A stretch of DNA of 64,000 bases from Streptomyces sp. NBC_00576 (GCF_036345175.1 NZ_CP107780.1:9548001-9612000); one strand, 5' to 3'. Numbered from the stretch's first letter, positions 16,433 through 25,318 are shown. The notes: generated by a model from the letters alone, not told the origin. Made by a program: numbers and translations.

Positions 16433-17383
16433 TCAGCGTCCACGTGCGTTCAGTGAGGCCAAATAGGCGTTGTACGCCTCGAGTTCCTTGTCACCGTCGC
16501 GGTCCGCGGCCCGGTCCTGACGCTTCGCCTGCCGCTGCTCGGAGCTGTACCACTGGAAGAGCAGCGTCAGCAGCACGAGCACGGTCGGGATCTCGCTGAA
16601 CGCCCAGGCGATCCCGCCGGCCGCGTTCTGGTCGGAGAGCGCGTCGATGCCGAGCGAGGCGGGCGGATTCTTGTACGACTCGACCATCGGCTCCGACGCC
16701 ATCATCAGGGCGATCCCGAAGAACGCGTGGAACGGCATGCCCGCGAACAGTTCCAGCATCCGCATCAGATAGCCGGGCCGGTTCGGGCCGGGGTCGACGC
16801 CCATGATCGGCCAGAAGAAGATCAGGCCGACGGCGAGGAAGTGACACATCATCGTGATGTGCCCGGCCTTCGACTCCATCAGGAAGTCGAAGATCGGCGT
16901 GAAGTACAGGCCGTACAGGCTGGCGATGAACAGCGGAATGGTGAACGCGGCATGCGTGATGATCCGCATGAACCGGCTGTGCAGCAGCGCGAGCAGCGGC
17001 GTACGCGGCCCCTTCCGCCCCCGGCCCGCGACCGGCAGCGCGCGCAGCGCGAGGGTGATCGGTGCGCCGAGCAGAATGAGGATCGGCGAGACCATGCTGA
17101 TGATCATGTGCTGCACCATGTGCACGCTGAACATGACCATGCCGTAGTCGTTGAGCCTGGTGCACATGACGAGCATGACGGTCAGCACGCCGAGCACAAA
17201 GGAAATGGTCCGCCCGACTGACCAGGTGTCCCCGCGCCGGGCCAGCCGCACGACCCCCCACCCGTACAGCCCGAGCCCCACCAGACAGGCGACCAGGAAG
17301 AACGGGTCGGCGGACCACCCGAGTCCCCGCCCCAAGGTGAAGGGCAGAAGATCCATGGTCGTACCGTGCCCGCTGTGATCCAT
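16433..17383 (-). CDS. Cytochrome c oxidase assembly protein (CtaG/caa3-type family)
   Basis: 316 residues from the ATG at 17383 with AGGAG 9 bases before it. About seven to eight membrane segments are visible, with conserved histidines and methionines in HMVQHMIISMVSPILILLG and SKAGHITMMCHFLAVGLIFF. This is the CtaG (caa3_CtaG) family, thought to help copper insertion into cytochrome oxidase in the membrane. A histidine-containing N-terminus (MDHSGHGTTMD) could bind copper. The C-terminal ~40 residues are charged and cytoplasmic. It is flanked by unrelated genes, so function rests on the family. Confidence 0.9.
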   Translation of the reverse strand: MDHSGHGTTMDLLPFTLGRGLGWSADPFFLVACLVGLGLYGWGVVRLARRGDTWSVGRTISFVLGVLTVMLVMCTRLNDYGMVMFSVHMVQHMIISMVSPILILLGAPITLALRALPVAGRGRKGPRTPLLALLHSRFMRIITHAAFTIPLFIASLYGLYFTPIFDFLMESKAGHITMMCHFLAVGLIFFWPIMGVDPGPNRPGYLMRMLELFAGMPFHAFFGIALMMASEPMVESYKNPPASLGIDALSDQNAAGGIAWAFSEIPTVLVLLTLLFQWYSSEQRQAKRQDRAADRDGDKELEAYNAYLASLNARGR

Positions 17384-17484
17384 CCGCCGGCTCCTGGTTT
17401 CGTACTGATTACGCGCTGTCTGTCCCGACCAGACTAGAACCGCCCCCGGCGGCACTTGTGACCGGGGGCGGCGGAGGGTCTTTC

Positions 17485-17503
17485 AGGGGCGCGGGGAACT
17501 GCG
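17485..17503. repeat. Short GC-hairpin intergenic repeat, copy B
   Basis: AGGGGCGCGGGGAACTGCG, the reverse complement of the copy A core, lies between the pfkA stop (17542, minus strand) and the start of the CtaG-like gene. It is thus at the 3' end of pfkA. Only half of the hairpin is kept here. Confidence 0.65.
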
Positions 17504-17541
17504 TGACAAGCCACAGCGGACCTGCACCCGACAAACAACGG

Positions 17542-18567
17542 TCAAAGGACGCACTCCGCCTCGGCGTACCGAGCATCGGGAACCGTCTTCAACGTCTCCA
17601 CCGCCTCAGCCAGAGACACCATCACGATGTCAGTACCCCGAAGCGCCGTCATCCGCCCGAACTCCCCCCGATGCACAGCCTCCACCGCGTGCCACCCGAA
17701 CCGCGTGGCCAGCACCCGGTCGTAAGCCGTAGGCGTCCCACCTCGCTGCACATGCCCGAGAATCACCGGCCGCGCCTCCTTCCCGAGCCGTTCCTCCAGC
17801 TCCAGGGAGAGCTGCCGGGCGATCCCGGCGAAGCGCTCGTGCCCGTAGACGTCCTTGCCGCCCTCGTCGAACTCCATGGAGCCCGCCCGCGGCTTCGCAC
17901 CCTCCGCGGCGACGACGATCGCGAACCGCTTGCCCGCCTCGAAGCGTTCGCCGACGCGTGCGGCCAACTCCTCGATGTCGAAGGGGCGTTCAGGTACGAC
18001 GATGGCGTGGGCGCCCGCGGCCATGCCGGAGTGCAGGGCGATCCAGCCGGTGTGGCGGCCCATGACCTCGACGATCAGGACGCGCTGGTGGGACTCGGCG
18101 GTCGTCTTCAGCCGGTCCAGGGCCTCCGTGGCGACCCCGACGGCCGTGTCGAAGCCGAAGGTGACGTCCGTGACCGCGATGTCGTTGTCGATGGTCTTCG
18201 GTACGCCGACTATCGGCAGGCCGTTGTCGGACAGCAGCCGGGCCGCCTTGAGCGTGCCCTCGCCGCCGATCGGGATGATCGCGTCGAGGCCGAGCTCCGC
18301 GACATGGCCCCTGGCCCGCTCCACGCCGTCCCGCAGATGCTCGGGGCGGACCCGGGAGGAGCCGAGGATGGTGCCGCCGCGAGCGAGGATGCCGCTCACC
18401 GCGTCAAGGTCGAGCTTGAGGTAGTCGCACTCCAGGAGGCCCTTCCAGCCGTCCCGGAAGCCGATGACCTCGTCACCGTGGTCCACGACGGCGCGGTGCA
18501 CGACGGACCGGATGACGGCGTTCAGGCCGGGGCAGTCGCCGCCGGACGTCAGGACACCAATGCGCAT
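17542..18567 (-). CDS. pfkA: 6-phosphofructokinase
   Basis: 341 residues. It catalyses phosphorylation of fructose 6-phosphate. Motifs are LTSGGDCPGLNAVIR at the N-terminus, IGGEGTLKAA, and PKTIDNDIAVTD with the catalytic Asp; EVMGRHTGWIAL and HVQRGGTPTAYDR also match. At the two sites used to judge phosphoryl donor (E. coli numbering 104 and 124) it has Gly and Lys, the mixed state seen in actinomycete enzymes, where Gly104 goes with ATP but some relatives use pyrophosphate. ATP is the more likely donor in Streptomyces. GGAGAAGGA precedes the ATG. Confidence 0.95.
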   Translation of the reverse strand: MRIGVLTSGGDCPGLNAVIRSVVHRAVVDHGDEVIGFRDGWKGLLECDYLKLDLDAVSGILARGGTILGSSRVRPEHLRDGVERARGHVAELGLDAIIPIGGEGTLKAARLLSDNGLPIVGVPKTIDNDIAVTDVTFGFDTAVGVATEALDRLKTTAESHQRVLIVEVMGRHTGWIALHSGMAAGAHAIVVPERPFDIEELAARVGERFEAGKRFAIVVAAEGAKPRAGSMEFDEGGKDVYGHERFAGIARQLSLELEERLGKEARPVILGHVQRGGTPTAYDRVLATRFGWHAVEAVHRGEFGRMTALRGTDIVMVSLAEAVETLKTVPDARYAEAECVL

Positions 18568-18779
18568 CGCCCGAAATCCTTCTCCACGTGGGCCGGGACC
18601 GGACCACGCTGTCCGGTTCGATCCCCGCCACCATACCGGCGGCGGGGACCGGGACCGTAGAGCCCGTCCGGGTGCTGGACACCCCCGCTCACCTGTGCGG
18701 ATGCCCCATCAGACGGGCCGGTGACGCGGACGCGGACGGCAGGTGTACAGGTCGGTGCGGGAACGGGGTGGTGCGCAGG

Positions 18780-19508
18780 TCAGGCGGGCTGCTGCGCCGC
18801 CGTGATCCGCTCGTTGCGCAGCGCCTCGTACCAGCGGTCGTCGGTCGGCGGCAGCGCGTTGACGTCGAGGGCCAGCTTCAGCAGCAGGTCCGCGATCAGC
18901 GGGTTACGGGCGAGCACGGGCCCGTGCATGTACGTCCCGAAGACCGTGTCGTTGTACGCGCCCTCCGTGCCGTCCCCCGTGCCGTTGCCCTTGCCGAGCC
19001 GCACCTGCGCGAACGGGCGGGCGGTGGGGCCGAGGTGGGTGACACCCTGGTGGTTCTCGAAACCGGTCAGCGGGGGCAGGCCCAGGCGCGCGTCGATGTC
19101 GCCGAGCACGTCGCCCACGCACCGCTCGCCCTCGCCGCGCACCGAGACCACGTCGAGGAGCCCGAGGCCGGGCTCGCGCTGGCCGAGGTCGTTGATGAAC
19201 TCGTGGCCCAGGATCTGGTACCCGGCGCACACGGAGAACACGATCGCGCCGTTCCCGACGGCCCGGTGCAGACCGCCGTCACGGCGCAGCCGCTCCGCCG
19301 CGAGGCGCTGCGGACGGTCCTCGCCGCCGCCGATCAGATAGATGTCGCCGGAGGTGGGGATGGGCTGGTCGCTGCGCACGTCGAGCCGCGCCACGTCGAG
19401 GCCGCGCTGCCTGGCCCGGCGCTCGAGGACGAGCGCGTTGCCCTGGTCGCCGTAGGTGCTGAGCAGGTCCGGGTAGATCCACACCAGACGCAGCTGGTTG
19501 TCGCTCAT
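18780..19508 (-). CDS. gatD: Lipid II isoglutaminyl synthase, glutaminase subunit GatD
   Basis: 242 residues of the CobB/CobQ-like class I glutamine amidotransferase fold. The nucleophile is Cys94 in VFSVCAGYQILG and the partner His is in TYMHGPVLARNP (about 195). GatD hydrolyses glutamine and passes ammonia to MurT, which amidates the D-glutamate of the lipid II stem peptide at the inner membrane face. It follows murT at 37 bases on the same strand. The 212 bases between it and the pfkA start hold no gene that I can see. Confidence 0.93.
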   Translation of the reverse strand: MSDNQLRLVWIYPDLLSTYGDQGNALVLERRARQRGLDVARLDVRSDQPIPTSGDIYLIGGGEDRPQRLAAERLRRDGGLHRAVGNGAIVFSVCAGYQILGHEFINDLGQREPGLGLLDVVSVRGEGERCVGDVLGDIDARLGLPPLTGFENHQGVTHLGPTARPFAQVRLGKGNGTGDGTEGAYNDTVFGTYMHGPVLARNPLIADLLLKLALDVNALPPTDDRWYEALRNERITAAQQPA

Positions 19509-19545
19509 GAAGTGATCGTCCTCAGTGGTCGGTTGGCGGCAGTGG

Positions 19546-20784
19546 TCAGTTGCCGACGCGGCGGCGCAGATCCTGGAAGGCGGTGTAGTTCGCGATGACC
19601 TCGATCCGGCCGGGCGGTGCCATCTGCACGGCCTGGTCGGCGTTCTCGCAGACCTGGAAGTGCTGGTTGGCCACTTCGAGCCGGACCGCGAGGTCGAGCT
19701 TGCGGTCGCCGATGACGAAGATCGGGTGCCCGGTGAGCTGCGTGTAGTCGACGTCCCACAGCCACGAGGTGTCGGTGCCGTCGGCGCCCCGCGCGTTCAC
19801 GGAGAGGATGACCGGGGTCGGCGGCGGGTCGATCAGGGAGAACGTCTCCAGCCAGCCGGCCGGGTTCTTGGCGAGCAGCAGCCGCAGATCGCGCTGCATG
19901 AACTGCACGACGTCGTACCGTCCGGCCACGGCCTGCACCTGGTACATGCGCTCCAGGCCGACCTGCGGCGGTACGCCGAACACGGCGGCGACAGCGGCCG
20001 ACGTGGCCGCGTTGGACTTGTTGGCGCGCCCCGGCAGCTGGAGGTGGATCGGCCAGGCGGACCCGTGCGGGTCGAGCACGTGGTCGCCGGACAGTGCCCA
20101 ACTCGGCGTCGGGCGGCGGAAGCCGCACTGACCGCAGAACCAGTCGTCGCCGGGGCGCTGCATCACGCCACCGCAGGACGGGCAGGACCAGGCGTCGTCC
20201 TTCCACATCTGCCCGGCGGCGACCCAGATCACGTTGGGGGAGGAGGAGGCGGCCCACACGATCAGCGGGTCGTCGGCGTTGGCGACGATCACGGCCTTCG
20301 AACCGGCGAGCCCCTCACGCCAGTTCTCGGCGAGCATGCGGGTCTCGGCGGCGCGGTCGAGCTGGTCGCGGGAGAGGTTGAGAAGTGCGATGCACTTGGG
20401 GTCCGTGTCCCGGGCGACGCCGGCGAGGTACTTCTCGTCGACCTCGATGACCCCGAACTTGGCGTCCGAGCCGCCCGCGAGCGCCGAGGTGATGCCCGCG
20501 GGCATGTTGGCGCCGAGCGCGTTCGACACGACCGGTCCGGCCGCGCGCAGGGCCTCCGCGATGAGCCGCGTGGTCGTGGTCTTGCCGTTGGTGGCCGAGA
20601 CCAGGATGACGTCCAGGTGCTGGGCGAGCCGGGCGAGGAGGTCGGGGTCGAGTTTGAGGGCTACCTTGCCGCCGATCACCGATCCGCTGCCGCGCCCTGC
20701 CGCACGCGATGCCGCCGCTACGGCCTTGCCGGCCGTCACGGCCAGCTTGGCCCGCGGAGTGAGCGGGTCCGAGTTGCCTGCCAT
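19546..20784 (-). CDS. murT: Lipid II isoglutaminyl synthase, MurT subunit
   Basis: 412 residues of the Mur ligase family. The ATP loop is SATNGKTTTTR, with the central Mur-ligase segment FGVIEVDEKYLAG. A Cys4 zinc ribbon (CPSCGG ... CGQCG, about residues 204-225) is inserted in the middle domain as in other MurT proteins, and the C-terminal DUF1727 domain is present (WLWDVDYTQL). It activates the D-Glu alpha-carboxylate of lipid II and is paired with gatD immediately downstream. Its promoter must lie in the 123 bases shared with the divergent def gene. Confidence 0.95.
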   Translation of the reverse strand: MAGNSDPLTPRAKLAVTAGKAVAAASRAAGRGSGSVIGGKVALKLDPDLLARLAQHLDVILVSATNGKTTTTRLIAEALRAAGPVVSNALGANMPAGITSALAGGSDAKFGVIEVDEKYLAGVARDTDPKCIALLNLSRDQLDRAAETRMLAENWREGLAGSKAVIVANADDPLIVWAASSSPNVIWVAAGQMWKDDAWSCPSCGGVMQRPGDDWFCGQCGFRRPTPSWALSGDHVLDPHGSAWPIHLQLPGRANKSNAATSAAVAAVFGVPPQVGLERMYQVQAVAGRYDVVQFMQRDLRLLLAKNPAGWLETFSLIDPPPTPVILSVNARGADGTDTSWLWDVDYTQLTGHPIFVIGDRKLDLAVRLEVANQHFQVCENADQAVQMAPPGRIEVIANYTAFQDLRRRVGN

Positions 20785-20907
20785 CAGATCTCGATCCTCC
20801 TTGCGTACGCGCCGCGCCTGTGCCTCCGGCCACGTGGTGTGGACCTCAGCCTATCGAGATCCATTCACCGGATCCGCATCGCGGCACCACCACGGCGCCC
20901 GCGCGAC

Positions 20908-21477
20908 ATGGGTGACCGTACCCTTGCGGCCATGCGACCAGGCTCCATCCCGGGCACCCGAGGGCGCGTTCGCCCTCTGACACTGCTCGGCGACCCCGTT
21001 CTGCACACCCCCTGCGCGGAAGTCACACACTTCGACGCCGAACTCGCCGGACTCGTCGAGGACATGTTCGCGACGATGTACGCCGCCCAGGGCGTGGGCC
21101 TCGCCGCGAACCAGATCGGCAGGCCCCTGCGGGTCTTCGTATACGACTGCCCCGACGACGAGGACACCCGCCATGTGGGCCACGTGGTCAACCCCCGCCT
21201 GGTGGAGACCGACGGCCTGGTGATGCGGGGCCCCGAGGGCTGTCTGTCCCTCCCCGGCCTGGAGGCGGGCACGGAACGCTTCGACGAGGCGGTGGTCGAG
21301 GGCTTCACGGTGATGGGGGATCCGGTCCGGATCGAGGGCACGGGCTTCTTCGCCCGCTGCCTCCAACACGAGTGCGACCACTTGGAAGGCCGGACTTACG
21401 TGGACCGTTTGACGGGCTGGCGCCACAGACGGCTGATGCGACAGACAACCCGAGCTTCTTGGCACGGGGCAGGCTGA
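20908..21477 (+). CDS. def: Peptide deformylase
   Basis: 189 residues from the ATG at 20908 or 181 from the ATG at 20932; the second start (MRPGSIPGTRGRVRP) resembles Streptomyces homologues more, and neither has a clear ribosome site, so a leaderless message is possible. All three catalytic motifs are intact: GVGLAANQIG, EGCLSLPG with the metal-binding Cys, and HECDH with two His ligands and the catalytic Glu. The enzyme removes formyl groups from new proteins. Divergent from murT-gatD. Confidence 0.93.
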   Translation: MGDRTLAAMRPGSIPGTRGRVRPLTLLGDPVLHTPCAEVTHFDAELAGLVEDMFATMYAAQGVGLAANQIGRPLRVFVYDCPDDEDTRHVGHVVNPRLVETDGLVMRGPEGCLSLPGLEAGTERFDEAVVEGFTVMGDPVRIEGTGFFARCLQHECDHLEGRTYVDRLTGWRHRRLMRQTTRASWHGAG

Positions 21478-21483
21478 CCCACC

Positions 21484-21511
21484 CAGGGGCGCGGGGAACT
21501 GCGCGACCAGC
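21484..21511. repeat. Short GC-hairpin intergenic repeat, copy C
   Basis: AGGGGCGCGGGGAACTGCGC and the following GACCAGCC extend the match to copy B. It sits in the 65 bases between the convergent def and TetR genes, where a bidirectional terminator would be expected; no other hairpin is seen there. Confidence 0.7.
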
Positions 21512-21542
21512 CCCCACCAGCCCGCAGACGAAACACAACCCC

Positions 21543-22187
21543 TCAGAACCCAGGGCCCCCCACGCGATCCCCGGCGGCAGCCAGTCGCCCCCACAGCAAA
21601 TCAGCCAAACTCCGCACCAACTCGGCCCGGGAACAGGGCCGTTCCCCCAACCACCAGTCACCTGCGGCGTGCATCATCCCGACTATCCCGTGCCCCCACA
21701 CCCGGGCCAACTGCTGACTGCCGGGCCCAAGATCCAGCCGATCCTCGATCACCTGGGCCAACTCCTCGCCCATCAGCCGCAGCAACGGCAACGAGTGCTT
21801 CCTCACATCGAACCCGGGATCGCCGGGTGACACACCGTCCGCGGGGTGCATCAGGAACCGGTACACCTGGGGCCGCGCCTCGATCGCCGCGAGGTAGGTG
21901 TCCAGGGTGGCTTCCACCCGCTCCCGCCGCTCCGCCGGAGCGTCCAGCGCGGCCCGCAGGGAGTCGAGCAGGGCGTCGGTGTGCCGTTTGGCCAGAGCGG
22001 CGTAGAGTCCGCCCTTGTCACCGAAGTGCCGGTAGAGAATCGGTTTGGTGATGCCTGCCTCGGCGGCGATGGCGTTCATCGAGGCGCCGGGGCCGTCGCG
22101 AAGCACCACCCGGTCCGCGGCTTCCAGCAGCTCGCGCCGGCGGCGGTCGGCGGACCGCTGCTGATCGGTTTGCTGCGTGGTGTCCAT
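21543..22187 (-). CDS. TetR-family transcriptional regulator
   Basis: 214 residues from the ATG at 22187, with GGGGAGAG 6 bases upstream. The N-terminal helix-turn-helix reads ASMNAIAAEAGITKPILYRH (residues ~34-53) and the ligand-binding half is all helical, as usual. It is divergent from an acyl-CoA dehydrogenase 170 bases away, and two related inverted repeats lie between the genes, so control of that dehydrogenase and of itself is likely. The effector would be an acyl-CoA or fatty acid by analogy with similar divergons. Confidence 0.92.
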   Translation of the reverse strand: MDTTQQTDQQRSADRRRRELLEAADRVVLRDGPGASMNAIAAEAGITKPILYRHFGDKGGLYAALAKRHTDALLDSLRAALDAPAERRERVEATLDTYLAAIEARPQVYRFLMHPADGVSPGDPGFDVRKHSLPLLRLMGEELAQVIEDRLDLGPGSQQLARVWGHGIVGMMHAAGDWWLGERPCSRAELVRSLADLLWGRLAAAGDRVGGPGF

Positions 22188-22284
22188 GGTCTCTCCCCAC
22201 CCGTGCTGATATCGGTGACGCTTGCGCAAACTAGCACTGATCGGCGCATGCCCATCGAACGGGCTGCCGACCGTGGTCCGGGAG

Positions 22285-22332
22285 TTGACTTTTCCTACCG
22301 ACGGGTAACAGACTCACGTTACCGTAGGTAAC
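22285..22332 (+). promoter_or_regulatory. Promoter and two TetR operator candidates before the acyl-CoA dehydrogenase
   Basis: A perfect inverted repeat, GTTACCGTAGGTAAC (6-bp arms, 3-base spacer), is at 22318-22332. A second, looser copy, CTACCGACGGGTAAC, lies at 22295-22309; centres are 23 bases apart, about two helical turns. A possible promoter, TTGACT (22285-22290) with CAGACT 18 bases on, is overlapped by the first site. The sites fit a TetR dimer pair repressing the dehydrogenase. Confidence 0.65.
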
Positions 22333-22357
22333 ATGCTAGTGCAGCGATGGAGGGGTC

Positions 22358-23584
22358 ATGGCCGAATTCACCATGGAGCTCAATGACGATCAGAAAGAGG
22401 TCCGAGACTGGCTCCACGGGTTCGCCGCCGATGTGATCCGGCCCGCCGCCGCCGAATGGGACGAGCGCGAGGAGACTCCCTGGCCGGTCATCCAGGAGGC
22501 CGCGAAGGTCGGCATCTACTCCCTGGACTTCTACGCCCAGCAGTACTTCGACCCCACCGGCCTCGGCATCCCGATGGCCATGGAGGAACTCTTCTGGGGT
22601 GACGCGGGCATCGCCCTCTCCATCGTCGGCACCGGCCTCGCCGCCGTGGGCGTCCTCGCCAACGGCACCGAGGAGCAGATCGGCACCTGGATTCCCCAGA
22701 TGTACGGCGACGCCAACGATGTCAAGGTCGCCGCCTTCTGCTCCTCCGAGCCCGACGCCGGCTCAGACGTCGCCTCCATGCGCACTCGTGCCGTGTACGA
22801 CGAGGCCAAGGACGAGTGGGTCCTGAACGGCACGAAGACCTGGGCGACCAACGGCGGCATCGCCAACGTCCACGTGGTCGTCGCCGTGATCGACGCCGAA
22901 CTGGGCTCCAAGGGACACGCCTCCTTCATCGTGCCGCCGAACACGCCCGGCCTGTCCCAGGGCCAGAAGTTCAAGAAGCACGGCATCCGCGCCTCGCACA
23001 CCGCCGAGGTCGTCCTGGAGAACGTCCGCGTCCCCGGCTCCTGCCTCCTCGGCGGCAAGCAGAAGCTCGACGAGCGTCTCGCGCGGGCCCGCGAGCGGGC
23101 GAAGTCCGGCGGCGAGCGCGTGAAGAACGCGGCGATGGCCACGTTCGAGGCGAGCCGTCCCGCGGTGGCCGCGATGGCCGTAGGCACCGCCCGGGCCGCG
23201 TACGAGGTCGCCCTCGACTACGCGAAGACCCGCGAGCAGTTCGGCCGCCCGATCATCGACAACCAGGGGGTCGCCTTCCAGCTCGCCGACATGCGTACGT
23301 CCATCGACGCGGCGCGGCTGCTGACGTGGCGGGCGTCGTGGATGGCGATCAACGGGAAGCCGTTCACCGCGGCGGAGGGGTCGATGTCGAAGCTGTTCGC
23401 GAGCGAGACGGCGAAGAAGGTCACTGGGCAGGCGATTCAGATACTCGGCGGGAACGGGTACACGCGGGAGTACCCGGTGGAGCGCATGCACAGGGATGCG
23501 GCCATTTACACGATCTTCGAGGGTACGAGTGAGATCCAGCGGTTGGTGATTGCGCGGACTCTGTCGGGGATGCCGATTCGGTAG
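22358..23584 (+). CDS. Acyl-CoA dehydrogenase
   Basis: 408 residues. FAD/substrate motifs FCSSEPDAGSDVASM and KTWATNGGIANVHVV lie in the middle domain; the C-terminal domain has REQFGRPIIDNQGVAFQLAD and ILGGNGYTREYPVERMHRD, ending in IFEGTSEIQRLVIAR with the catalytic Glu region. A charged insertion (about residues 228-252, rich in Lys/Arg) is typical of a subgroup of actinobacterial enzymes. It catalyses the first, FAD-linked step of beta-oxidation. It is divergent from a TetR regulator with operators between them. Confidence 0.94.
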   Translation: MAEFTMELNDDQKEVRDWLHGFAADVIRPAAAEWDEREETPWPVIQEAAKVGIYSLDFYAQQYFDPTGLGIPMAMEELFWGDAGIALSIVGTGLAAVGVLANGTEEQIGTWIPQMYGDANDVKVAAFCSSEPDAGSDVASMRTRAVYDEAKDEWVLNGTKTWATNGGIANVHVVVAVIDAELGSKGHASFIVPPNTPGLSQGQKFKKHGIRASHTAEVVLENVRVPGSCLLGGKQKLDERLARARERAKSGGERVKNAAMATFEASRPAVAAMAVGTARAAYEVALDYAKTREQFGRPIIDNQGVAFQLADMRTSIDAARLLTWRASWMAINGKPFTAAEGSMSKLFASETAKKVTGQAIQILGGNGYTREYPVERMHRDAAIYTIFEGTSEIQRLVIARTLSGMPIR

Positions 23585-23609
23585 TACGTCGGCTGCGGGC
23601 GCGTGTGTG

Positions 23610-23672
23610 GGGGCTGGTCGCGCCCCGCGGCGGAGCCGCAAATGTCCCAGCCCCGCGCCCCTTAAGGGGCGC
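23610..23672. repeat. GC-hairpin intergenic repeat, variant copy D
   Basis: A variant of the short element: GGCTGGTCGCG, then a separate hairpin GCGGCGGAGCCGC, then the perfect 18-bp palindrome GCGCCCCTTAAGGGGCGC at 23655-23672. It lies between the convergent acyl-CoA dehydrogenase and DUF6213 genes, and the DUF6213 stop (23662-23664) is inside the palindrome. Likely a bidirectional terminator. Confidence 0.75.
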
Positions 23673-23898
23673 TCCCGCTGCTGTGGGCGATGCAGGCCAC
23701 GTCGATTCGGTCGGCCAGTTTGGCGAGTTCGATGGTGAGGGCGGCCACGGTGTCCTCGTCGAGGCCGTCCTGGCCGGCTTCCACCAGATGTAGCCAGCGA
23801 CCGCCGACCGTGCGCAGTAGTTTGCTGACGTCGGAGGCGGCAACCTGCAACGTGCCGCGGGCGTCGACGATCAGAGGCAGAGTCACTTCGCGGTTCAC
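23662..23898 (-). CDS. Small DUF6213-like protein
   Basis: 78 residues from a GTG at 23898 (VNREVTLPLIVDARGTLQVA). It matches what I recall of the Streptomyces DUF6213 family: the GGRWLHLVEAGQDGLDEDTV and DVACIAHSSGSAP segments. No signal, membrane segment or catalytic motif is visible; it looks like a small cytoplasmic alpha/beta protein. No clear ribosome site is seen before the GTG. Its TAA is embedded in a repeat hairpin. It starts 25 bases after the aldehyde dehydrogenase stop and may be read with it. Confidence 0.78.
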   Translation of the reverse strand: MNREVTLPLIVDARGTLQVAASDVSKLLRTVGGRWLHLVEAGQDGLDEDTVAALTIELAKLADRIDVACIAHSSGSAP

Positions 23899-23923
23899 AG
23901 GGGCGATCGTAGCCGCGGAACGC

Positions 23924-25318
23924 TCACGCTCCGTGCCATACCGTGGTGATGTTGCAGAACTCGCGGATTCCGTGTCCCGACAGCTCACGCCCGTATCCGG
24001 ACCGCTTGACCCCGCCGAACGGGAACGCCGGGTGGGACGCGGTCATCCCGTTGACGAACACGCCCCCCGCCTCCAGATCCCGTACGAGGCGGTCCACCTC
24101 GGCCTCGTCACGGGTCCACACGTTCGAACTGAGGCCGAAAGGCGTGTCGTTGGCGATCGCCAACGCCTCCTCCAGATCGGCCGCGCGGTACAGCGTCGCG
24201 ACCGGGCCGAACGTCTCCTCCTGGTGAATGCGCATCTCGGGTGTGACGTCGGCGAGGACCGTCGGCGCGTAGTACCAGCCGCTGTCCATGAGGCCCTCGG
24301 GGCGTTCGCCACCGCACAGAATCGTCGCGCCACTCTCCACGGCCTCGTCGACCAGCGCCTCCAGATCCTCGCGCCCCTGCTCACTCGCGAGCGGCCCGAC
24401 CTCCGTGTCCTCGGCCAGCGGATCGCCGACCTTCAGCGCCGCCATTGCGGTCGAGAAGCGTTCCGCGAACGCGTCGAAGACGTCCGCGTGCACGATGAAC
24501 CGCTTGGCGGCGATGCACGACTGCCCGTTGTTCTGCACACGCGCAGTGACCGCGACCTGCGCGGCCCGGTCGATATCGGCGGACGGCAGGACGATGTACG
24601 GGTCGCTGCCGCCCAGCTCCAGCACCGTCCTTTTGACCTCGTCCCCTGCGACGGACGCCACCGCGCGCCCGGCCGGCTCGCTGCCGGTGAGCGTGGCCGC
24701 CCGCACCCGGGGGTCGCGCAGGATCTCCTCGACCGCGCCCGACCCGATCAGCAGCGTCTGGAAGCAGCCCTCGGGATAGCCCGCCCTGCGGAACAGGTCC
24801 TCCAGGTAGAGGGCGGTCTGCGGCACGTTCGAGGCGTGCTTGAGCAGGCCCACGTTGCCCGCCATCAGCGCCGGCGCGGCGAAGCGGATCACCTGCCAGA
24901 GCGGGAAGTTCCACGGCATCACCGCGAGCACCGGCCCGAGTGGACGGTAACGGACCACGGCGCGGGAGCCGCCGGAGTCCTTGACGTCGGCCTCGGCGGG
25001 CTCCTCGTCGGCGAGGAGCTCCTCGGCGTGGTCGGCGTACCAGCGCATCGCCTTCGCGCACTTCGCGGCCTCCGCGCGGGCCTGCGTGACCGGCTTGCCC
25101 ATCTCGACCGTCATCGTGCGGGCGATGGCGTCCCGGTCCTCGTCGAGCAGGCCGGCGGCTCGGCCCAGCAACCGGGCGCGCTCGGCGAAGCCGGTCGTGC
25201 GGTACGTGCGGAAGGCGGTCTCGGCGGTCGCGAGCTTGCGCTCGATCTCCTCCCCGCCCATGGCCTCGTACGTCTTGAGCGTCTCGCCGTTCGCCGGGTT
25301 CACCGTCGCGATGGGCAT
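23924..25318 (-). CDS. gabD: NAD(P)-dependent succinate-semialdehyde-type dehydrogenase
   Basis: 464 residues from the ATG at 25318 with AGGAGG upstream. It is a class I aldehyde dehydrogenase: MPWNFPLWQV for cofactor binding, the catalytic Glu in LELGGSDPYIVL and nucleophile Cys268 in NGQSCIAAKRF. The C-terminal AFPFGGVKRSGYGRELS completes the family pattern. Closest in style to GabD/succinate-semialdehyde dehydrogenases, which oxidise succinate semialdehyde to succinate in GABA breakdown. No GABA transaminase gene is nearby, so the substrate is inferred from sequence type only. Confidence 0.9.
   Translation of the reverse strand: MPIATVNPANGETLKTYEAMGGEEIERKLATAETAFRTYRTTGFAERARLLGRAAGLLDEDRDAIARTMTVEMGKPVTQARAEAAKCAKAMRWYADHAEELLADEEPAEADVKDSGGSRAVVRYRPLGPVLAVMPWNFPLWQVIRFAAPALMAGNVGLLKHASNVPQTALYLEDLFRRAGYPEGCFQTLLIGSGAVEEILRDPRVRAATLTGSEPAGRAVASVAGDEVKRTVLELGGSDPYIVLPSADIDRAAQVAVTARVQNNGQSCIAAKRFIVHADVFDAFAERFSTAMAALKVGDPLAEDTEVGPLASEQGREDLEALVDEAVESGATILCGGERPEGLMDSGWYYAPTVLADVTPEMRIHQEETFGPVATLYRAADLEEALAIANDTPFGLSSNVWTRDEAEVDRLVRDLEAGGVFVNGMTASHPAFPFGGVKRSGYGRELSGHGIREFCNITTVWHGA

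Noticed and set aside
17542..18567. Pyrophosphate-dependent phosphofructokinase from Lys at position 124
   Set aside because: Gly is kept at position 104, and this Gly/Lys combination also occurs in ATP-using actinomycete enzymes; donor cannot be settled from sequence, ATP is more likely.
19525..20907. N-terminal extension of the def frame by ~460 codons
   Set aside because: The extension is antisense to murT and low complexity; deformylase homology begins near 20932.
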